A stretch of DNA of 20,861 nt from a virus: positions 1-20,861 of IMG/VR virus record IMGVR_UViG_3300033143_000944; one strand, written 5' to 3'. Positions 8,667 to 15,136 of the stretch are shown here, piece after piece. The stretch's first letter is position 1, and each line of letters begins with the position of its first letter. The notes beneath the pieces are model-generated. The model made no database searches, was not told the origin of the DNA, and saw only the letters and a program-made list of their open reading frames with translations. The translations under genes and the position numbers were made by a program.

Positions 8667-9728
8667 TTACGCTGTTATACTTTCAGATTGAATATCAAAA
8701 GATATGTTATCTATAGTAATGTCCATTGTTGCACTTGCTTTAACTCTCATTTTATAAACACTATCTGCAACCTCTTCTATAGCCCAACTAAAGCTTAATG
8801 AATCTTCCGTTGCATCTTTAGGAATGTTTTTAACATACGAGAAACGAATAGCTGTGTCTGTTAAATCATAGAGTTCAATCGTAATACTTCTTGTCTGTGA
8901 AGAAGAACCAAATGAAAGAGCAGCAGTAAAGTGATGACGATACCCACCATCATTTGAAAGTGTTATTGTTCCGTTTGGCTCATCTACTGTCATCACAACA
9001 GTATTTGATGTATCATAGTCAACGATGTCTTGGGCTGTTGTAGTAAGAGAATAAATTCCTGTTCCTGATTGACCTTGCATACCACCAAAAACTGTTGGAG
9101 TATTCTTGTTGTTAATAATATAAACTATTAATGCTCCTGAAGCATCTGAAACAATTACACCACCAACTCTTGATATAATGTCTGGTGCTGTTGATGTATA
9201 TGTTCCAGCTACAGTGTCACTTAAATACATTGGTACACCAACTGGTAATGTTGAAGTATCTAAATCTGAAATCTCTCCAAATGTTGTTACTGCTCCCTCG
9301 TTACCATCTTCTATATCTTCTGATACTATTCCTAATATTCTAGCATGAGCGAAAGTATCTGCTAGTGCTTTTTCTACTTGGACTTTTCCATCAACTACAC
9401 CAACTTGTCTTACTGCCATACCTTTCTCTATAAGACCACCAGAGTTGTTTTCAACGTGCATATGTAAACTATGACCAACTGCTACTTCAACACCCTCTAT
9501 TCCACCTTGAATCTTCTTAGTTCCATGAACAGCATCATAGTACTCTTGTCCTTCAACATGAGATGGTGCTGTAACTTGTGGTGCAAACTTTTGTGATACC
9601 TTAGCATCATATGATTCAGTTATAAACGTATCCATATTTGTAAATGCAGTATCAAGCTTACCTTCTACTATTGCTCCAGAGTCAGAGTTCCCTATAATTG
9701 GTATCCATCCAGTTTCTATTATAGCCAT
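8667..9728 (-). CDS. Tail appendage or fibre-like structural protein
   Basis: A 353-residue acidic beta-rich protein. Residues about 85-200 (from HMHVENNSGGLIEKGMAV through TTFGEISDLDTSTLPVGVPM and ending near DIISRVGGVIV) match a domain often seen in marine phage fibre proteins, in which a 'G.I.KG..V' strand is followed by 'LGI..E.I..G..G.V.TFGEI..LDTS....G.P.YLS'. The C-terminal 100 residues (YRHHFTAALSFGSSSQTRSI, then alternating hydrophobic strands ending in IDNISFDIQSES) look like a jelly-roll of the TNF/C1q kind. I infer a trimeric adhesin or tail appendage. It lies between the endolysin and the ejectosome genes rather than beside the main fibre gene. An alternative is a structural accessory protein of the tail tip. 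The start has AAAGGA upstream. Confidence 0.6.
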   Translation of the reverse strand: MAIIETGWIPIIGNSDSGAIVEGKLDTAFTNMDTFITESYDAKVSQKFAPQVTAPSHVEGQEYYDAVHGTKKIQGGIEGVEVAVGHSLHMHVENNSGGLIEKGMAVRQVGVVDGKVQVEKALADTFAHARILGIVSEDIEDGNEGAVTTFGEISDLDTSTLPVGVPMYLSDTVAGTYTSTAPDIISRVGGVIVSDASGALIVYIINNKNTPTVFGGMQGQSGTGIYSLTTTAQDIVDYDTSNTVVMTVDEPNGTITLSNDGGYRHHFTAALSFGSSSQTRSITIELYDLTDTAIRFSYVKNIPKDATEDSLSFSWAIEEVADSVYKMRVKASATMDITIDNISFDIQSESITA

Positions 9729-9745
9729 AATTTATCCTTTATCGT

Positions 9746-9754
9746 ATTATATCA
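9746..9754 (-). promoter_or_regulatory. Candidate extended -10 promoter before the appendage gene
   Basis: Reading the minus strand, TGATATAAT is a perfect extended -10 element (TGnTATAAT). It begins at the endolysin stop codon and sits in the 23-base gap before the 9728 gene. No good -35 hexamer is visible at 16-18 bases. Initiation would leave a leader of only about ten bases, cutting close to the AAAGGA ribosome site. In AT-rich DNA such a match can occur by chance. Confidence 0.25.
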
Positions 9755-10159
9755 TTTTTTGAACTTAACTAAATAGTCTTCGTTCCTAACATCAAGATGT
9801 AACCATTTAACATCTTCTTCAATTCCCTTAATATAAGGAAAGAAACCAAGATTGTTTTGTATGTATAGTCTAACCTCTTCAGCAGTGTAATCACTGAATA
9901 CTATATCAGCTGCTCTACCAAATGAGTGTTGAGATGTTTCACTCCAGTACATACTTCCATGTGTTCTAAGTCCACTCCATTGTCTATCACCATTCCAATG
10001 ATAGTTATTGATAGTCATAGTTCCCGAACTAAAGTGTTCCTTCAGTACATCAACAGAGGCTATTAACCTATTGTCTATGAACTTCCAAGCTCTATCTCCA
10101 TACTTATCATTGATATGTTTAGGTACTAGCTCATATACTTTGAAGTATTTACTAATCAT
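9752..10159 (-). CDS. Endolysin, peptidase M15 family (zinc peptidoglycan peptidase)
   Basis: A 135-residue single-domain enzyme predicted to cut peptide cross-links in peptidoglycan at the end of infection. The M15 zinc-site signature is complete: SQHSFGRAAD at residues 76-85 gives His78 and Asp85, and WLHLDVR at 119-125 gives His121. The 'HxDVR' ending is typical of the M15_3 type (zinc D-Ala-D-Ala carboxypeptidase). The E-x-x-H glutamate of VanX- or Ply500-type members is not at the expected place (Lys118); Glu115 and Asp116 lie nearby. No signal peptide or cell-wall-binding domain is present, so it needs a holin to reach the wall. It overlaps the upstream membrane-protein gene by four bases (ATGA) and belongs to the lysis cassette. 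Confidence 0.88.
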   Translation of the reverse strand: MISKYFKVYELVPKHINDKYGDRAWKFIDNRLIASVDVLKEHFSSGTMTINNYHWNGDRQWSGLRTHGSMYWSETSQHSFGRAADIVFSDYTAEEVRLYIQNNLGFFPYIKGIEEDVKWLHLDVRNEDYLVKFKK

Positions 10160-10524
10160 TTGATTCTACCTTTTAAGTATTGTATCTGATTCTTATTGTA
10201 GGTTACTTTGTCACTGCGGTCTATATCCTTTTGGTTCTGAACAGCTATATAAGTGTTTACTTTATCTTTGAGATTGAAGTGTTCTATAGTTATCCATACA
10301 CCAAAGCTACTAGAGACAAATAGCCCAGTATACAGTAGAGTTTTCAAGTTAGCTATAACAGCGTGGATAGGAAGTATCTTCTCTATGTGCTTAACAAGTC
10401 TGTCTGTATCTTTAGTAAGATTAGAGGTCATCTCTGTTAGTCTAGCTATAGCTACTGTATTCTCTAGTGTCTCACTATGTGGAGTCTTTCTTCTATCTCC
10501 AATCTCATCAACCTCTAAACTCAT
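10156..10524 (-). CDS. Single-span membrane protein of the lysis cassette
   Basis: A 122-residue protein with one clear hydrophobic segment at about residues 62-80 (LLYTGLFVSSSFGVWITI). It is preceded by a helical, coiled-coil-like region (about 20-52) and followed by a charged 40-residue tail rich in Lys, Asp and Asn. It lies between the holin-like gene and the endolysin and overlaps the endolysin start by four bases, so it is almost certainly a lysis protein. An inner-membrane spanin or a holin partner are both possible. Against a standard Rz-type spanin, the membrane segment is in the middle and not at the N terminus. Against the XhlA type, that family ends in its membrane segment. The 41-base gap upstream is very AT-rich and has GGGTAGG as ribosome site. 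I do not recognise the family with certainty. Confidence 0.6.
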   Translation of the reverse strand: MSLEVDEIGDRRKTPHSETLENTVAIARLTEMTSNLTKDTDRLVKHIEKILPIHAVIANLKTLLYTGLFVSSSFGVWITIEHFNLKDKVNTYIAVQNQKDIDRSDKVTYNKNQIQYLKGRIK

Positions 10525-10565
10525 AACCTACCCTTTTGTTTTATTTATATAAGTATATCTAAATT

Positions 10566-10925
10566 TTAACTCTGCTTGTACGAATTTAAACCATTAACAC
10601 CAAAAGATGCACCAACTATAGCAGTGAACATTGAAGTGATTGGAACAAACAACTCAGTTAAACTATCTATTGCTTCAGCTACTTGCTTTGGATTACCAAC
10701 ATCAAACGACTGACATACAACCAGTATCATAACAACACCTAAGTATATCATGTAGGCATTAGATACCTTAGAGCTTATATCTCTTCTCATTAAACCATTA
10801 GGGTCAAGAGTCTTTACCATCAAGGCTTTAGCTTCAGCAGATTCCATATCAGTTTCAATGAACTCTTTGGCTATCCCTTCTACTGCACTTACTACTCCGC
10901 CACCAAACAAATTCCAAAATGCCAT
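10566..10925 (-). CDS. Holin-like membrane protein
   Basis: A 119-residue protein with an amphipathic N terminus (FWNLFGGGVVSAVEGIAKEF, residues 3-22), an acidic helix, a strong membrane segment at about 57-74 (AYMIYLGVVMILVVCQSF) and a second hydrophobic region at about 88-112 (LTELFVPITSMFTAIVGASF then GVNGLN). This arrangement resembles the three-segment holin family found in gene transfer agents and many phages. A holin makes lesions in the inner membrane that release or activate the endolysin. The gene is in a lysis cassette, ahead of a single-span protein and an M15 endolysin. The start has AAAGGAT overlapping the stop codon of the previous gene. Confidence is limited because holins are recognised mainly by topology and context. 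Confidence 0.72.
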   Translation of the reverse strand: MAFWNLFGGGVVSAVEGIAKEFIETDMESAEAKALMVKTLDPNGLMRRDISSKVSNAYMIYLGVVMILVVCQSFDVGNPKQVAEAIDSLTELFVPITSMFTAIVGASFGVNGLNSYKQS

Positions 10926-10935
10926 TACTTATCCT

Positions 10936-11154
10936 TTATAGCTTAAAGTATTTAAATAAACAACCAAACATTCCACCTAGGGAAATAATAATACCACCAA
11001 CTATCTTCTTGCTTCTTAAGCACTTGAAGAACGAGTGAGTATTACAGTTGCTATCATGAGACTTACAGCACTCACCAATGTATATCTTTTCCCACTTCCA
11101 TGGTTTAACCCAAGCATACCAATGCTCAGGAAATTTAGTACAATAATCTTTCAT
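10936..11154 (-). CDS. Small cysteine-rich membrane protein with CC-x2-HD motif
   Basis: A 72-residue protein with an aromatic N terminus (several Trp and Tyr), a cysteine/histidine cluster IGECCKSHDSNCNTH at residues 26-40 plus Cys45, a basic patch RSKK at 47-50, and a membrane segment at about 51-69 (IVGGIIISLGGMFGCLF). The order Cys29-Cys30-x2-His33-Asp34 is that of the active-site helix of secreted phospholipase A2 enzymes, but the following cysteine is one residue later than in the classic pattern and no Gly-rich calcium loop is visible. Zinc binding by the Cys/His cluster or simple disulfide stabilisation are alternatives. Its start overlaps the previous stop by one base (TAATG), and it stands ten bases before the holin-like gene, so it is probably part of the lysis cassette. 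The ribosome site is weak, which points to translational coupling. Confidence 0.75.
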   Translation of the reverse strand: MKDYCTKFPEHWYAWVKPWKWEKIYIGECCKSHDSNCNTHSFFKCLRSKKIVGGIIISLGGMFGCLFKYFKL

Positions 11155-11558
11155 TACTCTACACCAAACTTAGGGAGTACATCAATAAACTTCTCTACAC
11201 TCCATTTCTCAGTGATAGCAATAACTTGATTAGCTCTAGCTGTTCTCCATAATGCTATCTTGTATGCACATATCTTATTACAGAATGATTGATGTTCATA
11301 TTCTAAATCAAATGAGTAAGTAAAACAATTCTCTACACTCTCAAAGTTAACATCATTTACTTTATTGTAATTAGCTATATGACCATTGATTATACTCTTC
11401 ACTAAAGCTTCACCATCTTGGATTAGCTTAGTTAGATTCTCTGCATCAAATAGAACTTGCAATTCTGCTGGTACATTATCTGTATCATACTCTGTAAACC
11501 CATCCCTAGGCTTACTTCCTACACTATATCCATCTTCTGTTATTTTATAATAAGCCAT
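11154..11558 (-). CDS. Fibre-associated small protein, possible tail fibre assembly protein
   Basis: A 134-residue protein directly after the tail fibre gene, with its ATG overlapping the fibre TAA by one base and a strong AGGAGGT upstream. From about residue 68 it reads VNFESVENCFTYSFDLE, then a Cys-containing helix with YKIALWRTARANQ, and it ends EKFIDVLPKFGVE. This layout (an 'F.SI..A.TY' strand, a helix with a conserved Trp, and an ending like 'p..ee.i..LP.f') is common among small proteins encoded next to fibre genes in podoviruses and siphoviruses, several of which are annotated as fibre assembly chaperones. The role is inferred from position and pattern, since no catalytic motif is visible. 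It contains three cysteines (residues 78, 93 and 97). Confidence 0.5.
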   Translation of the reverse strand: MAYYKITEDGYSVGSKPRDGFTEYDTDNVPAELQVLFDAENLTKLIQDGEALVKSIINGHIANYNKVNDVNFESVENCFTYSFDLEYEHQSFCNKICAYKIALWRTARANQVIAITEKWSVEKFIDVLPKFGVE

Positions 11559-14500
11559 TAGCTTTTACCTCCTAAAATATTCATTGATACATCTTCCCAA
11601 TTGTCATATGTTGTGCCTGTACCACTTTGTGAAGTTATTATCTTATAGCTACCAACTTGCTTATCGTAAGTACTTACAGTACCTAATGCAGTATCTGTTC
11701 TTTTGCCACCATAAGAATCTGAATAGTTTACATTATCCATATCTACTGTGAAATAAATAGTATATTTACCCGTAGCTGTCCTAACCACATCATTCACATT
11801 AAAGCTATCTCTAATAGTAGGAGGTGTAGTTGTACCATCAAAGTTTACCCAAGCAGTACAAGCATTTTTACCTATAAACTCACCTTGTGTCTCTATGTCG
11901 TCAGTAGCTATTATTTTGTTGAAGTAACTCTGTAATGGCTCATACTCTACTAAGTCAAAAGCATTACCTTGTGTATCTACTTTACATTCACCTAGTGCTA
12001 CTAAGTCTGTAGAGTATGTGTTATATATATCTGCTGCTCTAGTCACTGCTGTTGTAGTTGTAGGTATGTATGAAGTAGCTGATGATTGTTCTTCTAGTTG
12101 AGCACCCCAAATATAAAATATGTTACTTGAATTATTTGAGAATAATCTAACTTGTATTCCATCATTATTTGAGGCTAATGTTATGGTTGCACTAAGTCTC
12201 TGCCCCTCCCCTGTCATTACATCAGTCACAACTATATTTACTAAATCTCCAGTACCGAATCTCTTCACATTTATTGAAACTTCTTCACCTAAATCAGTTA
12301 CTTTACAGGCTGTCTGTGTACCATCTAATGCCATTTCTTCTGCTGTGTCTTGGGTGATTGTTATTGCTCCGTTCTTATCCCAAGTAGCATTACTAAAGTC
12401 TTGGCTATATAAACATATATTCTCACTACCGCTCTCAATCAACAAGTCACCATCTTCAAATCTAGCCTCATCTATCTCAGCATACTTAAGTACACCACCA
12501 TCAACATAGGTAGCAGTACTTGCTCTTGATTGAAAGTTCTGAACATCAACAGTTTTAGTTAAAGTATTAAGGAAAGCTCCTGATATAGTACCTCTCTCTT
12601 GAGCATACATAATCTTGTTATGGCTTGTTCTAGCATCACTTCCTCTCTCTTTAAGTATATAAGCTGTATCTCCTGCAAAGGCACTCAAATCAACTGTATG
12701 AGCTGATGTAGTCTCTTGTAGGTTAGTAAGTCCTATACCTTGTGTGTAAGTCAAGTCTATACCACTGTTGACTGTGATTTCACTTCCGCCTGTTGGTTGG
12801 TTGTATTTAGGTGAGTATGCTTGGATTAGGTATAAGCCACCTGAAGCATTGATTTCTCCAGCAGTATCATCTACTATTATTCCTGTTGTTGTAAATGTAA
12901 TTAAAGGGTCTATATTAAATGTTTCAGCTGTACTTGTATTAGGAAATATTCTATTTATATCACCCCTTACGTTATCAACAACAGCCCAATTAGTAGCACT
13001 ATTAAGTCTTTTATACATCACATAACTACCATCTACAGTCATATCTAAACCAAAGTCTACTACATTACCTACTGCACCTGTACCTGTGTATGCACCTATG
13101 TAGTGGTTATCTGAGTCTGCTTGTCCGTAAGTTATGTATTGCTCACCGTTTGAGTTACCTGTTGCCCCTGAGCCTACTGTAAAGTTATCCTCAGTTGGCT
13201 CTGTATCATTCCATACTGTTGTTTCAGAAGCAGAAGCACCAGTAGTTTCTAGTTTCATATACTCGGTAGCTCCACTGATTTTATTATATACTAACCAGCT
13301 TTTTGCTGTTGTTGTAAGTTGCTTTCTAGTAATAGTACCTAATAGATTTTGAAGCATATGTGGCTTAGTTGTACCAGCTACACCATTACCCTCATCCATC
13401 AGTATAAAGAAACCTGTTGTTGGGTGATAGTGGATTATACAAGGATTACCTGCACTATCAGTAGCCATTAAGTCAGTACCAGTATTGTTCTTACTATTCT
13501 GCATATCACCAGCATCAGTACGATACCCTGCTGTCTTTCTAGTTGTTTGGTCTACCCATACTACATAGTCTTTTGCATTGTCATTAACTACAGCATCATT
13601 GTCTACACTTATACTTAATGGATTAAAAGATGTTGTAGTTCCAGAACTTTCTGATTCTGTATTTGTAAGGTTGGTATATATTTGATGACCTTCACCTCTT
13701 ATAGAATCTGCTACTAAGTTATGCCCTGTTGCATCTCTATTCTTAAACCAAAATCTACCACCATACTGATTAGTTTCTAGTACCCAATTAGCATTTGTTC
13801 TAGGTGATACTGTATTAGTAGTATCTGTTTGAGTTAGTCTGTAAGCTAGTGCATCACCATCAGTTGAGTTGTCTATGTAAATATCATCTACATCATAAGA
13901 CTGTCCTGTTACCCAATCTTCAGCTAGTGTAGTACCATCACCATTATCATTAGCTATCTGTAGAGGTGATACTTCTTTTACTGAGACATTATCTATAGTA
14001 CAAGTTGTACCATCCCCAAATTCATTAATAGCTATATATGTTGAACTCCCTCCGATAAACTGAAATGCTACAGTCTTTGTAGAAGCTATACCTGTCTCAC
14101 TACCTAAATCATTCTGCCCTTTGCTTGTGCCAACTAGTACAGACACACTACCAGTTGTAGAAATTATATCTATTGTCAGTAAGTACAAAGTACCATCGAT
14201 AGCACCTGAGATAAGTTGAGAAGCTCCAAATGTAGAATCTCCACCAGTTCCAGTAATAACCAACTCTCCACCAGAAACATTTAAGATACCTCCACTATTT
14301 GATATCCACCCAGTAGTATCAGTATCAAATGTTCCGTTAGTAACTTCTTCGCTACCAATAGCTCCACCATGAACAGGAACATCTTTACTTATACCGTTAC
14401 CTGTATAGAGTACAGGAATTGAGCCTGTTACTTCTTCTGTAGGTAGGGCTAAAACACCTGATGTGATTAAGCCATTAGATATCACTGATGTAGCAGAGAT

Positions 14501-15136
14501 GTTCTCTGTTGATATAGACTGAGCAGATAAGTCAGCAGCAATAGCAGAAGCAGCAGCAGCAGTAGCATAATCAGAAGCCAATAGTATCTCAGTAAGATTA
14601 GCATAGATAGCATCAAGTCCTACCTTGTCAGCATAGATAGAATCTAGTGTAGCTTTATCAGCATACAATGAGTCCAGAGTAGCTTTATCAGCGAACAAAC
14701 TATCTAACGTAGCCTTGTCTGCAAATAAACTATCAAGAGTAGCCTTATCAGCATATAGACTGTCTAACGTAGCCTTATCAGCGTAGAGTGAATCAAGAGT
14801 AACCTTATCAGCAAACAATGAATCAAGTGCTACCTTGTCAGCGAATAGACTATCTAGTGTTGTCTTGTCAGCATACAATGAATCCAACGTAACTAGTTCG
14901 TCAGCATTGTCCACAACTCTAATCTCAATCTGGCTATACACTAATCCGCTAATAGCTGAGACTAGTTTGATTGTATTGTCTTGTAAATCAAAGTCTGCTA
15001 CTGGTAAGTTATCCCAAGTATCATCATCTATCCTCTTCATAAGAACACCACAATGTTGTTTGTTTGCTATATATTTAGTCTGTGTGTAGTTTACACTAAC
15101 ACCATCAACTCCATAAAATGTTTGTTGTATGCTCAT
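11558..15136 (-). CDS. Large modular tail fibre protein
   Basis: A 1192-residue fibre, twice the length of T7 gp17. Residues 1-80 resemble the gp17 N-terminal domain that docks to the tail, including the YGVDGVSVNYTQTKYI start. Residues 83-182 are ten decapeptide repeats (TLDSLFADKA type), then an Ala-rich helix to about 205. Residues 262-390 look like a carbohydrate-binding jelly roll (NGTFDTDTTGW ... TIDNVSVKEV). Three related domains follow at about 455-530, 590-675 and 698-778 (for example SWLVYNKISGATEYMKLETT). Residues 905-1036 contain LYSQDFSNATWDKN and QLEEQSSATSYIPTTT, a common fibre lectin-like module. The last 100 residues (CTAWVNFDGTTTPPTIRDSF) form a tip domain typical of marine phages. 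It recognises the host surface. The start overlaps the TTPB stop (ATGA), with AGGAG upstream. Confidence 0.87.
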   Translation of the reverse strand: MSIQQTFYGVDGVSVNYTQTKYIANKQHCGVLMKRIDDDTWDNLPVADFDLQDNTIKLVSAISGLVYSQIEIRVVDNADELVTLDSLYADKTTLDSLFADKVALDSLFADKVTLDSLYADKATLDSLYADKATLDSLFADKATLDSLFADKATLDSLYADKATLDSIYADKVGLDAIYANLTEILLASDYATAAAASAIAADLSAQSISTENISATSVISNGLITSGVLALPTEEVTGSIPVLYTGNGISKDVPVHGGAIGSEEVTNGTFDTDTTGWISNSGGILNVSGGELVITGTGGDSTFGASQLISGAIDGTLYLLTIDIISTTGSVSVLVGTSKGQNDLGSETGIASTKTVAFQFIGGSSTYIAINEFGDGTTCTIDNVSVKEVSPLQIANDNGDGTTLAEDWVTGQSYDVDDIYIDNSTDGDALAYRLTQTDTTNTVSPRTNANWVLETNQYGGRFWFKNRDATGHNLVADSIRGEGHQIYTNLTNTESESSGTTTSFNPLSISVDNDAVVNDNAKDYVVWVDQTTRKTAGYRTDAGDMQNSKNNTGTDLMATDSAGNPCIIHYHPTTGFFILMDEGNGVAGTTKPHMLQNLLGTITRKQLTTTAKSWLVYNKISGATEYMKLETTGASASETTVWNDTEPTEDNFTVGSGATGNSNGEQYITYGQADSDNHYIGAYTGTGAVGNVVDFGLDMTVDGSYVMYKRLNSATNWAVVDNVRGDINRIFPNTSTAETFNIDPLITFTTTGIIVDDTAGEINASGGLYLIQAYSPKYNQPTGGSEITVNSGIDLTYTQGIGLTNLQETTSAHTVDLSAFAGDTAYILKERGSDARTSHNKIMYAQERGTISGAFLNTLTKTVDVQNFQSRASTATYVDGGVLKYAEIDEARFEDGDLLIESGSENICLYSQDFSNATWDKNGAITITQDTAEEMALDGTQTACKVTDLGEEVSINVKRFGTGDLVNIVVTDVMTGEGQRLSATITLASNNDGIQVRLFSNNSSNIFYIWGAQLEEQSSATSYIPTTTTAVTRAADIYNTYSTDLVALGECKVDTQGNAFDLVEYEPLQSYFNKIIATDDIETQGEFIGKNACTAWVNFDGTTTPPTIRDSFNVNDVVRTATGKYTIYFTVDMDNVNYSDSYGGKRTDTALGTVSTYDKQVGSYKIITSQSGTGTTYDNWEDVSMNILGGKS
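14591..14890 (-). repeat. Ten tandem 30-bp units encoding a decapeptide repeat in the tail fibre
   Basis: Residues 83-182 of the fibre consist of ten consecutive ten-residue units with consensus T-L-D-S-L-(F/Y)-A-D-K-(A/V/T). The first nine are nearly invariant and the tenth (GLDAIYANLT) is degenerate. At DNA level the units are clearly related but differ at many third codon positions, so the protein is conserved more strongly than the DNA. The regular hydrophobic positions suggest a rod-like trimeric shaft linking the docking domain to the adhesive domains. Confidence 0.93.

Noticed and set aside
10542-10549. TATAAATA on the minus strand, identical to a T4 late promoter core
   Set aside because: The gap is almost entirely A and T, so a chance match is likely, and T4-type late transcription factors are not expected in a T7-like phage.
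10936-11154. Firm annotation as a phospholipase A2
   Set aside because: The cysteine spacing after the His-Asp pair is off by one, no calcium-binding glycine loop is seen, and 72 residues is short for the family; kept as a hypothesis only.
14591-14890. CRISPR array
   Set aside because: The 30-bp units are directly adjacent with no spacers and encode an in-frame peptide repeat of the fibre.
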